Below are positions 1 to 8,535 of a stretch of 64,000 bases of DNA, one piece after another. The DNA comes from Ruminococcus sp. (GTDB taxonomy: Bacteria; Bacillota; Clostridia; Oscillospirales; Ruminococcaceae), in NCBI GenBank assembly GCA_017462565.1, contig JAFTQW010000026.1, forward strand, positions 27,178-91,177, read 5' to 3'. Every line of letters begins with the position of its first letter. Within the stretch, counting starts at the first letter, position 1. The notes under the pieces were generated by a model that saw nothing but the letters and a program-made list of their open reading frames with translations, did not search any database and was not told the DNA's origin. Both the position numbers and the translations under genes were made by a program.

Positions 1-128
1 TTTTCAACACCGATGTCCGTGAACTTTCTCCGAGGAGCAGACTTGATATCACAAACGCTTTAAGGAAAGAAATGATTGAAATTTTCAGCGGAAGGAATGT
101 GTTCGAAAATGGCTCTTTCACAGATTAA
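1..128 (+). CDS. 3' end of an unrecognised gene (partial)
   Basis: An open frame starting at base 3 runs in from outside the window and stops with TAA at 126-128. The visible tail is about 41 residues, with the stretch SPRSRLDITNALRKEM in it. I do not recognise the family. It overlaps the chosen start of the decarboxylase gene by 20 bases in another frame, which suggests translational coupling to the polyamine cluster. It could also be a chance open frame, as only the tail is visible. Confidence 0.45.
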   Translation, partial: FNTDVRELSPRSRLDITNALRKEMIEIFSGRNVFENGSFTD

Positions 129-1554
129 TGCGCCTATTTATGAGGCTTTAAGAAGATTTCGCCGTATGCGTGTAGTTCCGTTCGATGTTCCGGGGCATAA
201 GCGTGGCAGAGGAAACATGGAGCTTACGGAATTTCTCGGCGAGGAATGCATGAGCGTTGATGTTAATTCAATGAAACCTCTTGATAATCTTTGTCATCCT
301 GTTTCAGTCATAAAGGATGCGGAAACTCTTGCGGCAGAAGCTTTCGGTGCGGCAAACGCTTTTTTCATGGTTGGGGGAACGACATCTGCCGTTCAGAGCA
401 TGATAATGTATGCCTGTAAAGGCGGCGATAAGATAATTATGCCGAGAAACGTTCATCGAAGCGCAATAAACGCTCTTATATTATGCGATGCGGTACCGGT
501 TTATGTTGATCCGGATGTGAATAACACGCTTGGAATAGCTCTTGGAATGTCGGTTTCACAAGTCGAGAAGGCTATCAGAGAAAATCCCGACGCTAAGGCG
601 ATAATGGTAAATAATCCGACGTATTACGGAATCTGCTCCGATTTAAAAAAAATAACTGAGCTTGCCCATAAGCATAATATGCTGGTTCTGGTGGACGAGG
701 CTCATGGAACGCATTTTTATTTCGGAGAAAATTTCCCTGTAACGGCTATGGCTGCCGGAGCAGATATTGCTTCGGTCAGTATGCATAAATCAGGGGGAAG
801 CCTTACTCAGAGTTCATTTTTGCTTATGGGAGAAAAAATAAATTCCGACTATATGCGTCAGGTAGTCAATCTTACTCAGACAACAAGCGCATCGTATCTT
901 TTGCTTTCAAGCCTTGATATTTCCAGAAAAAGACTTGCTCTCAGCGGACGTGAGATTTTTGAAAAAACTGTTGAAATGGCTGAATATGCACGTTCCGAGA
1001 TAAATTCAATAGGAGGATATTACGCTTATTCCAAAGAGCTTATCAACGGCGACAGCGTTTACGATTTTGACGTTTCAAAGCTCAGCGTTTTCACTCTTCC
1101 GATAGGACTTGCCGGAATCGAGGTTTATGATCTGCTTCGTGACGAGTACGACATACAGATAGAATTCGGAGATATAGGAAATATTCTCGCATATATTTCC
1201 GTAGGTGACAGAAATCGGGATATCGAGCGTCTTATCAGCGCAATGTCGGAAATAAAGCGGCGTTTCGGCAAATCTGAAACAGGATTGCTCACGCATGAGT
1301 ATATCAATCCTATAGTTGCCGAAACTCCGAGAAAAGCCTTTTACGGCGATAAAAAATCGCTTCCGCTCGATGAATCAGCAGGATATATATGCAGCGAATT
1401 TGTAATGTGTTATCCTCCGGGAATACCGATACTTGCTCCGGGAGAGCTTATAACGGACGAGATAATACAGTACATAAAATATGCGAAAGAAAAAGGCTGC
1501 TCAATGACCGGTACGGAAGATATAAACATTGAACATCTCAACGTTCTTATATGA
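109..1554 (+). CDS. speA: Orn/Lys/Arg decarboxylase, probably arginine decarboxylase
   Basis: PLP-dependent decarboxylase of the aspartate-aminotransferase fold (short Firmicute SpeA/YaaO type), 481 residues. The PLP lysine is K227 in SMHKSGG; D196 and H199 in VDEAHG are the usual cofactor contacts; PFDVPGHKRG near the N-terminus is family-typical. ATG at 109 gives the usual MALSQxNAPIYEAL start; TTG 76 and ATG 97 are in-frame alternatives. Substrate specificity cannot be read directly; agmatinase downstream favours arginine to agmatine, the first step of putrescine synthesis. It overlaps the next gene (ATGA) and heads the polyamine cluster. Confidence 0.9.
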   Translation: MALSQINAPIYEALRRFRRMRVVPFDVPGHKRGRGNMELTEFLGEECMSVDVNSMKPLDNLCHPVSVIKDAETLAAEAFGAANAFFMVGGTTSAVQSMIMYACKGGDKIIMPRNVHRSAINALILCDAVPVYVDPDVNNTLGIALGMSVSQVEKAIRENPDAKAIMVNNPTYYGICSDLKKITELAHKHNMLVLVDEAHGTHFYFGENFPVTAMAAGADIASVSMHKSGGSLTQSSFLLMGEKINSDYMRQVVNLTQTTSASYLLLSSLDISRKRLALSGREIFEKTVEMAEYARSEINSIGGYYAYSKELINGDSVYDFDVSKLSVFTLPIGLAGIEVYDLLRDEYDIQIEFGDIGNILAYISVGDRNRDIERLISAMSEIKRRFGKSETGLLTHEYINPIVAETPRKAFYGDKKSLPLDESAGYICSEFVMCYPPGIPILAPGELITDEIIQYIKYAKEKGCSMTGTEDINIEHLNVLI

Positions 1555-2036
1555 AAAAGTTTATCTGTGCTTTTGCGGGAACAATTTATATAATTATTGG
1601 TCTTGTCGTCGGAGCAGCTGTAATAGAAGATAAGAGCATCTGGTATTTCTGTCTTATAATTCTTTCGGGAATTTTATTTGCGATTCTTCTTTATCCGTGT
1701 CTTATGTTTTCTGAGAAGAAAATGAATAAAAAATATGCCGAAGCCGATAGTATGATTTGTTCTCCTGTTATTTTTAAGGCTAATGGCAATTTTCATACCG
1801 GAAAGAGGATTCTTCATGGGAGTATCTATATTTGTGAGGACAGGCTTTATATAGTCACTTTTAATAAAAATAGGACCGGAGTTTTCTCCATTCTGAAAAA
1901 AGATATAGTTCGGCTTGAATGCAAGATAAATAACGTTTGCGAAGTTCTTTTAGGTGTAAACGGAGAAGTATTATATGTTTTTCAGACATCTCAAGCAAGT
2001 CGGCTTGTAACGGCATTAAAAAATTGGACTTTTTGA
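1551..2036 (+). CDS. Small membrane protein of unknown function
   Basis: 161 residues. Two hydrophobic segments (about residues 5-25 and 30-50) form an N-terminal hairpin in the membrane, followed by a soluble domain of about 110 residues with alternating beta-like hydrophobics (GKRILHGSIYICEDRLYIV), which resembles a GRAM/PH-like fold; that is inference from pattern only. The ATG overlaps the stop of the decarboxylase gene (ATGA), so it is probably co-translated with it. No catalytic motif seen. Confidence 0.7.
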   Translation: MKKFICAFAGTIYIIIGLVVGAAVIEDKSIWYFCLIILSGILFAILLYPCLMFSEKKMNKKYAEADSMICSPVIFKANGNFHTGKRILHGSIYICEDRLYIVTFNKNRTGVFSILKKDIVRLECKINNVCEVLLGVNGEVLYVFQTSQASRLVTALKNWTF

Positions 2037-2060
2037 AAGAAGATTTTAAAAGAGGTTGAA

Positions 2061-2510
2061 ATGATTATCAGAGAATATCATGTAACTGATTGCAAGGAAT
2101 TAAGAGACTTGTTTTATAATACAGTTCATACAGTTAATGTAGTAGATTATACGAAAGAACAATTAAATGCATGGGCACCAAAACAAGTTGATTTAGGAAA
2201 ATGGAATCAGTCATTTCTTGTACATTATTGCATTGTTGCAATTTGGGATAATATCATTGTAGGATTTGGGGATATAAATAAAACTGGGTATCTTGATAGA
2301 TTATATGTACATAAAGACTATCAGAGAAAAGGCATTGCTTCCGCTATTTGCGATAAGTTGGAGAAGGCTGTTCAGGGAAAAATTATTGTTCATGCGTCTA
2401 TAACCGCAAGACCTTTCTTTAAAAAGAGAGGATATGAGGTTATTCGGGAACAAAAAGTGGAGCGTAAGGGTATTTTTCTAACAAATTTCATTATGGAGAA
2501 AAATAGGTGA
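2061..2510 (+). CDS. GNAT family N-acetyltransferase (YafP-like)
   Basis: 149 residues. The acetyl-CoA binding core is clear: beta strand YLDRLYVHKDYQRKGIASAI around residues 75-94 with the Q/RxxG/A loop (QRKGIA), then a C-terminal FFKKRGYEVI strand typical of GNAT proteins. AGAGG precedes the ATG. It lies between the decarboxylase and spermidine synthase; its codon usage is visibly more AT-rich than the flanking polyamine genes, so it may be a later insertion. Acceptor unknown: small molecules or polyamines are possible, not shown. Confidence 0.85.
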   Translation: MIIREYHVTDCKELRDLFYNTVHTVNVVDYTKEQLNAWAPKQVDLGKWNQSFLVHYCIVAIWDNIIVGFGDINKTGYLDRLYVHKDYQRKGIASAICDKLEKAVQGKIIVHASITARPFFKKRGYEVIREQKVERKGIFLTNFIMEKNR

Positions 2511-2531
2511 TTTCTGATAAGGAGGAATTAT

Positions 2532-3383
2532 ATGGAACTATGGTTTACAGAGCGACACACACCTAATGTTAAATTTTCAATAAAGGTCGATCGTCAGCTT
2601 TACAGCGGAAACAGCGAGTTTCAGAGGATAGATATTTTCGATTCAAAGGAATTTGGACGTTTCCTCACGCTTGACGGTTACATGATGCTTACGGAAAAGG
2701 ACGAATTTATCTACCATGAAATGATAACTCATGTTCCTATGGCAGTTCATCTGAATCCGAAAAATATTCTCGTTATCGGAGCAGGCGACGGAGGAGTAGT
2801 ACGTGAACTGACCAGATACAGCTCTGTTGAAAACATTGATCTTGTGGAGATTGACGAGCTTGTGGTAGAGGTTAGCAAGAAATATCTGACGACTACAGCT
2901 TGCCGTTTTGACGATCCGAGAGTTCATATTTTTTATGAGGACGGAGTGAAGTTCATACGCCGCTGTGAGGACAAATATGACGTTATAATTGTCGATTCTA
3001 CTGATCCATTTGGTCCGGGAGAAGGGCTTTTCACAAAGGAATTCTACGGAAGCTGCTTCAAGGCTCTTCATGAGGACGGAATCATGGTCAATCAGCATGA
3101 AAGTCCGTTTTACGACGAGGATGCGGCGGCAATGCAGCGTTCTCATAAAAGAATCGTTGAAAGCTTCCCGATAAGCAAGGTTTATCAGGCTCATATCCCG
3201 ACTTATCCTTCGGGACATTGGCTTTTCGGATTCGCTTCAAAAAAATATCATCCCGTGAACGATTTCAACGGTGTTAAGTGGAGTATGCAGGAGATACGCA
3301 CACGCTATTACAACCCGCGACTTCATGCAGGAGCTTTTGCCCTGCCAAATTATGTAGAGGAGCTGCTTAAAGATGTTGAATAA
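2532..3383 (+). CDS. speE: Polyamine aminopropyltransferase (spermidine synthase)
   Basis: Transfers an aminopropyl group from decarboxylated S-adenosylmethionine to putrescine or a related amine. 283 residues, full length. The nucleotide-binding loop GAGDGG is at residues 83-88, the acidic VEIDE that holds the ribose follows, and the catalytic loop DSTDPFGPGEGLF starts at D155 (D155 and D158 are the conserved acidic residues). AAGGAGG precedes the ATG. It overlaps the agmatinase gene by 11 bases. No S-adenosylmethionine decarboxylase (speD) is present in this window, so its co-substrate must come from elsewhere, or the acceptor and product differ from those assumed. Confidence 0.93.
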   Translation: MELWFTERHTPNVKFSIKVDRQLYSGNSEFQRIDIFDSKEFGRFLTLDGYMMLTEKDEFIYHEMITHVPMAVHLNPKNILVIGAGDGGVVRELTRYSSVENIDLVEIDELVVEVSKKYLTTTACRFDDPRVHIFYEDGVKFIRRCEDKYDVIIVDSTDPFGPGEGLFTKEFYGSCFKALHEDGIMVNQHESPFYDEDAAAMQRSHKRIVESFPISKVYQAHIPTYPSGHWLFGFASKKYHPVNDFNGVKWSMQEIRTRYYNPRLHAGAFALPNYVEELLKDVE

Positions 3384-4224
3384 AAATATTCAGACCTTTA
3401 TTGCCTGCGACAGCGAATATGACGATGCAAAAATCGTTCTTTTCGGTGCGGGCTTTGACGGAACAACCAGCTTTCGTCCCGGAACAAGATTTGCTCCGGC
3501 AGCAATAAGAAACGAAAGTTTCGGAATCGAGACATATTCGCCTTATCAGGATAAGGATATGCTCGACTACAGTTACTTCGACAGCGGAGATTTAGAGCTT
3601 CCTTTCGGCAGTACGAACAGAGCTGTCGCCGATATCGCCATGAGAGCGGACATGATTCTTACAGACGGAAAAATTCCGTTTATGATAGGCGGAGAGCATC
3701 TTGTAACTCTCGGTTCTGTTATGGCTGCAACGGAGAAATTCGATGAACTTTATATTGTTCATTTTGACGCTCATGCCGATCTGCGTGACGATTATCTTGG
3801 TCAAAAGCTCTCTCATGCCTGCGTTCTGAGAAGATGTCACGAGCTTGTGGGGGACGGTCATATTTTCCAGTTCGGAATAAGAAGCGGCGACCGTGAGGAA
3901 TTTCTTTTTGCAAACGAACATACTGAGATGCACAAATTTAATTTTGACGGACTTGAGGAGACTGTGGAAAAACTCAAGGGAAAAAACGTCTATCTTACGG
4001 TAGATTTGGATGTTCTCGATCCGTCGATTTTTCCCGGAACAGGTACTCCGGAAGCAGGCGGAGTCTCCTTTGACGAGCTGAGACGTGCTTTGACGCTTGT
4101 TTGCAATAAGCTGAATGTAGTTGCCTGCGATGTGAATGAGCTTAGTCCCGTTTACGACCAGAGCGGAGTTTCGACAGCCGTTGCCTGCAAGATAATAAGG
4201 GAAATGCTTCTGGCGATGTCTTGA
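3373..4224 (+). CDS. speB: Agmatinase (ureohydrolase family)
   Basis: Mn-dependent hydrolase that cleaves agmatine to putrescine and urea. 283 residues. Metal ligands are all visible: GGEH with H109, HFDAHAD with D132, H134 and D136, and DLDVLDP with D211 and D213. The start lies inside the 3' end of speE, with AGGAG upstream, so translation is coupled. A related ureohydrolase acting on aminopropylagmatine or carboxyaminopropylagmatine-derived compounds cannot be excluded, given the aminopropyltransferase and the reductase/decarboxylase pair in the same cluster. Confidence 0.92.
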   Translation: MLNKNIQTFIACDSEYDDAKIVLFGAGFDGTTSFRPGTRFAPAAIRNESFGIETYSPYQDKDMLDYSYFDSGDLELPFGSTNRAVADIAMRADMILTDGKIPFMIGGEHLVTLGSVMAATEKFDELYIVHFDAHADLRDDYLGQKLSHACVLRRCHELVGDGHIFQFGIRSGDREEFLFANEHTEMHKFNFDGLEETVEKLKGKNVYLTVDLDVLDPSIFPGTGTPEAGGVSFDELRRALTLVCNKLNVVACDVNELSPVYDQSGVSTAVACKIIREMLLAMS

Positions 4225-4237
4225 AAAGAGGTTTGTA

Positions 4238-4834
4238 ATGAACGGCGTAAGAATAAGAAAAGCAGAAATCAGCGATGCAGAACAGATTTTAAATATTTAT
4301 TCGTATTATGTAAAAAATACTGCTGTTACTTTTGAGTATGAAGTTCCGGGCATTGAGGAATTTCGTAAAAGAATAGAGAAAACTTTGCTTAGATATCCAT
4401 ACATTGCTGCTGAATATGAGGGTAGAATCGTGGGGTATGCATATGCCGGCAGTTTTAATGGAAGAAAAGCTTATGATTGGTCAGCAGAGACGACGGTTTA
4501 TGTTGAAAAGGATTTTTGCAGATGCGGAATCGGACAAAAATTATATAAAGCTCTCGAAAAAATATTGGCTGATATGGGAATTACAAATCTCTATGCCTGC
4601 ATCGGTGTTCCCGAAACTGAAGACGAGTATTTAACAAGAAATAGTCTTGAATTTCACAAGCATTCAGGATTTAAGATTGCGGGCGAATTTCATAAATGCG
4701 GATATAAATTTGAACGTTGGTATAATATGGTCTGGGCTGAGAAAATAATAGGTATACATTCGGAAAAACAAAGTAATATTATCAGTTTCAGTCAATTAAT
4801 AAGCGATAAAGGATATGATTTGAATTATGATTAA
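4238..4834 (+). CDS. GNAT N-acetyltransferase, phosphinothricin acetyltransferase-like
   Basis: 198 residues. The first about 165 follow the PAT/YncA pattern: VRIRKAEISDAEQILNIY at the N-terminus, VYVEKDFCRCGIGQKLYKAL as the acetyl-CoA loop, and EFHKHSGFKIAGEFHKCGYK near residue 150. About 30 extra C-terminal residues have no recognisable motif. AGAGG precedes the ATG; the 3' end overlaps the next gene by 8 bases. The family usually acetylates amino acid analogues or methionine sulfoximine; the real substrate is unknown. Confidence 0.85.
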   Translation: MNGVRIRKAEISDAEQILNIYSYYVKNTAVTFEYEVPGIEEFRKRIEKTLLRYPYIAAEYEGRIVGYAYAGSFNGRKAYDWSAETTVYVEKDFCRCGIGQKLYKALEKILADMGITNLYACIGVPETEDEYLTRNSLEFHKHSGFKIAGEFHKCGYKFERWYNMVWAEKIIGIHSEKQSNIISFSQLISDKGYDLNYD

Positions 4835-5309
4835 AACTGTTTACAGAACGAATAATCCTAAAACCGTGGGAATATTCTTCATTCTTTTTTCAATTTTATT
4901 TATAATTGTGGGAATCGTGGTTTTAATGATCCCGAAATTTAAAGCACAGAAATGTACGGAATCTGTCAGGGCTGAAGTTGTGGAAAATCTGCTTGTTGAG
5001 GGCAGTCATAGATCAAAAAACAGACATCACAGAGCATCAGTAACGTATAAGCCGGTTTTTTCATTTACCTATAACGGAAAGGATTATCGTATTGAAAGCA
5101 AATCTTCTTCTGATCCGCCTGCTTTTCAGCAGGGAGAGATAGTTGAGCTTAAAATCAATCCGGATGATCCGACTGATTTTTATGCTCCGTCTGATAAAAC
5201 TACCAGATTTATCGGCGTTATTTTTACTGCTATGGGAGCGCTTTTTCTGATTATAGGAATCGTATTGAGAGTTGTTCCCGGAAAAAATGAAAAGAGTGAA
5301 AGTTCATGA
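4827..5309 (+). CDS. DUF3592-like membrane protein
   Basis: 160 residues with an N-terminal membrane segment (about residues 15-37), a soluble beta-rich middle part (YKPVFSFTYNGKDYRIES, then GEIVELKINPDDPTDFY), and a second membrane segment near residues 130-150. This order and the YxPVxxFxYxGK / V.lyYnPxdP pattern match DUF3592 proteins. Function unknown. Overlaps both neighbours by a few bases, so it belongs to the same transcription unit. Confidence 0.75.
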   Translation: MIKTVYRTNNPKTVGIFFILFSILFIIVGIVVLMIPKFKAQKCTESVRAEVVENLLVEGSHRSKNRHHRASVTYKPVFSFTYNGKDYRIESKSSSDPPAFQQGEIVELKINPDDPTDFYAPSDKTTRFIGVIFTAMGALFLIIGIVLRVVPGKNEKSESS

Positions 5310-5797
5310 ATATAATTGTAAGAAAATACAGTGAAAAGGATTTATCTGAAATGATAAATATATGGAACGAAGTGGTTGCAGAGGGAATCGCTTTTCCGCA
5401 GGAGGAATTACTGGATGAGAAAAGCGGTACAGAATTCTTCGCATCGCAGACCTATTGCGGAGTAGCTGCCGACAATGATAACGGCGAAATTCTTGGATTA
5501 TACATCCTTCACCCCAATAATGTCGGACGATGCGGACATATCTGCAATGCGAGCTATGCTGTTTTAAAGAAGAGCAGAGGTCTGCATATAGGCGAAAAGC
5601 TGGTAAAGGACTGTTTGATTCAGGGAAAAGCTCACGGCTACAGAGTGCTTCAGTTCAATGCGGTCGTGGCTTCAAATGTTCATGCACGTCATCTGTATGA
5701 AAGACTTGGATTTGTTCAGCTTGGAACGATTCCGGGCGGATTCAGGCTGAAAGACGGACGATATGAGGATATTTGTCCGTATTATCACGAATTGTAA
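5306..5797 (+). CDS. GNAT family N-acetyltransferase
   Basis: 163 residues; third GNAT in the cluster. NASYAVLKKSRGLHIGEKLVKDCL carries the acetyl-CoA loop (RGLHIG) and FNAVVASNVHARHLYERLGFVQLGTIPGGF is the conserved C-terminal GNAT half (N-hARxLYExxGF). ATGA overlap with the preceding gene. It is followed within about 20 bases by the carboxyspermidine dehydrogenase gene. Substrate unknown; polyamine acetylation is a reasonable but untested guess from position. Confidence 0.87.
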   Translation: MNIIVRKYSEKDLSEMINIWNEVVAEGIAFPQEELLDEKSGTEFFASQTYCGVAADNDNGEILGLYILHPNNVGRCGHICNASYAVLKKSRGLHIGEKLVKDCLIQGKAHGYRVLQFNAVVASNVHARHLYERLGFVQLGTIPGGFRLKDGRYEDICPYYHEL

Positions 5798-5818
5798 ATT
5801 ATTTAAGGAGAGTATAAA

Positions 5819-7021
5819 ATGAAAAAATGTATGATAATCGGCTGCGGAGGAGTAGCCTCAGTTGCAATTCACAAATGCTGTCAGAACAGCGAGGTTTTCG
5901 AGGGAATTATGATCGCAAGCCGCACAAAATCGAAGTGCGACGCTTTGAAAGAAAAACTCCAGCCGACTACAAAAACTGTTATTGAAACAGCTCAGGTAAA
6001 TGCCGACAATGTTGACGAGCTTATCACTCTTATTGAGTCATATAAGCCGGACGTTGTTCTGAATCTTGCGCTTCCATATCAGGACCTTACGATCATGGAC
6101 GCTTGTCTCGCAACGAAAACTCACTACGTTGACACTGCAAACTATGAACCGCTTGATACCGCAAAGTTTGAGTATAAGTGGCAGTGGGCGTACCGTGAGC
6201 GCTTTGAAAAGGCGGGAATAACTGCGCTTCTCGGAAGCGGATTCGATCCCGGTGTTACCGGAGTTTTCTCCGCATACGCTATGAAGCATGAATTTGACGA
6301 GATCAACTATATTGATATCCTCGACTGCAACGGCGGCGATCACGGCTATCCGTTTGCAACAAATTTCAATCCCGAAATAAATATCCGTGAAGTTTCTGCA
6401 AAGGGAAGCTATATCGAGGACGGCAAATGGGTTGAAACCGAGCCTATGGAGATAAAGCGTGTATACGATTTCAAGGGCGTGGGCGAAAAGGATATGTATC
6501 TGCTTCACCATGAGGAACTGGAATCGCTCGCTCTTAACATCAAGGGAATCAAGCGCATCCGTTTCTTTATGACGTTCGGTCAGAGCTATCTTACGCATCT
6601 GAAATGTCTTGAAAATGTGGGAATGACTTCGATCGAGCCTATTATGTATGAGGGAAAAGAGATAGTTCCGCTCCAGTTTCTGAAAGCAGTTCTTCCCGAT
6701 CCTGCGTCATTAGGTCCAAGAACGGTCGGAAAAACAAATATCGGCTGCATTTTCAGAGGTAAAAAGGACGGTAAGGACAAGACATATTATCTCTACAATA
6801 TCTGCGATCATCAGGAGTGCTATAAGGAAGTCGGTTCGCAGGCTGTTTCCTATACGACAGGAGTTCCGGCAATGATAGGTGCAATGATGATAATGACAGG
6901 TCAGTGGAATAAAGCCGGAGTCTACAATATCGAGGAATTTGATCCCGATCCGTTTATGGAAGCTCTTAACAAGTGGGGACTTCCTTGGGAAGAGGATTTT
7001 GATCCGGTTCTTGTAGATTAA
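5819..7021 (+). CDS. Carboxy(nor)spermidine dehydrogenase, saccharopine dehydrogenase family
   Basis: NADPH-dependent reductive condensation of aspartate semialdehyde with a diamine (putrescine or diaminopropane) to carboxy(nor)spermidine. 400 residues, the usual length. Rossmann loop GCGGVASVA at residues 8-16, then GSGFDPGVTGVFSAYA and GGDHGYPFATNFNPEINIRE, which are hallmarks of the CASDH/CANSDH (Lys1-like) branch. AAGGAGAG precedes the ATG. The matching decarboxylase lies 374 bases downstream, so the two-step route is complete here. Agmatine as amine acceptor, as in the carboxyaminopropylagmatine pathway, is an alternative. Confidence 0.92.
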   Translation: MKKCMIIGCGGVASVAIHKCCQNSEVFEGIMIASRTKSKCDALKEKLQPTTKTVIETAQVNADNVDELITLIESYKPDVVLNLALPYQDLTIMDACLATKTHYVDTANYEPLDTAKFEYKWQWAYRERFEKAGITALLGSGFDPGVTGVFSAYAMKHEFDEINYIDILDCNGGDHGYPFATNFNPEINIREVSAKGSYIEDGKWVETEPMEIKRVYDFKGVGEKDMYLLHHEELESLALNIKGIKRIRFFMTFGQSYLTHLKCLENVGMTSIEPIMYEGKEIVPLQFLKAVLPDPASLGPRTVGKTNIGCIFRGKKDGKDKTYYLYNICDHQECYKEVGSQAVSYTTGVPAMIGAMMIMTGQWNKAGVYNIEEFDPDPFMEALNKWGLPWEEDFDPVLVD

Positions 7022-7338
7022 TGAAATCAGTATTTGATAGAGTCCCTGATGTAAAAGTAATTTTTCGATTTAATGGGACAAGGAAAACTCCTGTGGGCGA
7101 CGGATATCGCCCTGATCATCATGTAAAAGAGAATTATCTCACCTGCGGAGTTCATCATTATGACAGTACAGGACTCATTATGCCTGATTCCTCTGTTATA
7201 GGTACGATAACTTTTATTGCTCCTGAGCATTATCCGCATTGTCTATGGATTGGGAAAATAATTAATATTCATGAGGGAGCAAGAGTTGTCGGAACGGCTG
7301 AGATTACTGAAATTTTAAATCCCATACTGTCAATTTAG
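7021..7338 (+). CDS. Hypothetical protein, possible beta-barrel domain
   Basis: 105 residues, ATG overlapping the stop of the dehydrogenase gene by one base. The pattern VIFRFNGTRKTPVGDGYRP and VVGTAEITEILNPIL resembles the EF-Tu C-terminal-like barrel domain seen in small standalone proteins of Firmicutes; this is a weak assignment. It sits between the two carboxyspermidine genes and is read in the same direction. Confidence 0.65.
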   Translation: MKSVFDRVPDVKVIFRFNGTRKTPVGDGYRPDHHVKENYLTCGVHHYDSTGLIMPDSSVIGTITFIAPEHYPHCLWIGKIINIHEGARVVGTAEITEILNPILSI

Positions 7339-7394
7339 TAATGAGGAGAATTCATAAAAGATTGTTTATATTTCGATTGAAATGGAGGGATGAA

Positions 7395-8522
7395 ATGACT
7401 GATATTGCAAAATTTAAAACCCCGTGCTACGTCATTGACGAGGATAGTTTGATGCGAAACCTCGAAATACTTCACGGAGTTGAAAAACGGACGGGATGTA
7501 AAATACTTCTTGCTCAGAAAGCTTTTTCCTGCTATCATCTTTATCCTCTGATAGGGGAGTATATTTCGGGAACGGCTTGCAGCGGACTTTATGAAGCAAA
7601 GCTCGGTTTTGACGAAATGGGTAAGGAAAACCACGTTTTTTCAGCAGCCTACCGTGAGGAAGAATTTGACGAAATAATCTCATACTGCGGACATATTATA
7701 TTCAATTCTTTTGCTCAGCTTGATAAATACCGAGAGCGTGTGCTGGCTGCCGGAAAGAAGATAGGACTCCGCATAAATCCGGAATGTTCAACTCAGGAAG
7801 GACACGAGATATACGATCCATGTTCGCCTAAGTCACGTCTTGGAATAACGGACAGGAACTTTCGCAGAGATAATTTGCATGGAGTTACAGGTGTGCATTT
7901 TCACACTTTGTGCGAGCAGAATTCAGACGATCTTGAAAAAACTCTTGACGCTGTAGAGGAAAAATTCGGAGATGTTCTTTCCGGAATGGAATGGATAAAT
8001 TTCGGCGGCGGACATCATATTACCCGTCCGGATTACGATATTCAGCGTCTTGAAAACTGTATTAATCGTATGCAGGCAAAATACGGACTTGAAGTTTATC
8101 TCGAACCGGGAGAGGCAGTCGCTCTTAATGCCGGATATCTCGTAACGGAGGTTCTTGATATCATTGAAAACGATATGCCTATAGCTATCCTTGATACATC
8201 CGCAGCCTGCCATATGCCAGACGTACTGGAAATGCCCTATCGTCCGCCGCTTAAAGGTTCCGGAGAATCAGGAGAACTTGAGTATACATATCGTCTCGGT
8301 TCTCAGACTTGCCTTGCCGGAGATGTAATGGGAGAATATTCTTTTGTTACACCTCTTAACGTTGGAGATAAACTCGTTTTCGGAGATATGGCGATATATT
8401 CAATGGTCAAGAACAATACTTTTAACGGAATGCCCCTGCCTTCGATAGTTTTGCTGAAAAGAGACGGAACTACTGAACTTTTAAGAAAATTTGGGTATGA
8501 CGATTTTAAAAACAGGCTGTAA
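7395..8522 (+). CDS. nspC: Carboxy(nor)spermidine decarboxylase
   Basis: PLP enzyme of the alanine-racemase fold (group IV decarboxylases) that converts carboxy(nor)spermidine to (nor)spermidine. 375 residues. The PLP lysine is K42 in LLAQKAFS; FGGGHHI and EPGEAVAL bind cofactor phosphate; DTSAACHMPDVLEMPYRP holds the C-terminal active-site cysteine and the specificity helix typical of NspC. ATG 7395 is preferred over ATG 7341 because GGAGGG lies five bases upstream and family members begin at this point. Confidence 0.92.
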   Translation: MTDIAKFKTPCYVIDEDSLMRNLEILHGVEKRTGCKILLAQKAFSCYHLYPLIGEYISGTACSGLYEAKLGFDEMGKENHVFSAAYREEEFDEIISYCGHIIFNSFAQLDKYRERVLAAGKKIGLRINPECSTQEGHEIYDPCSPKSRLGITDRNFRRDNLHGVTGVHFHTLCEQNSDDLEKTLDAVEEKFGDVLSGMEWINFGGGHHITRPDYDIQRLENCINRMQAKYGLEVYLEPGEAVALNAGYLVTEVLDIIENDMPIAILDTSAACHMPDVLEMPYRPPLKGSGESGELEYTYRLGSQTCLAGDVMGEYSFVTPLNVGDKLVFGDMAIYSMVKNNTFNGMPLPSIVLLKRDGTTELLRKFGYDDFKNRL

Positions 8523-8535
8523 TGGGAGAAATTTA

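Noticed and set aside
2643-3218. 191-codon antisense ORF within speE
   Set aside because: Shadow of a strongly conserved coding sequence; no ribosome site or recognisable domain.
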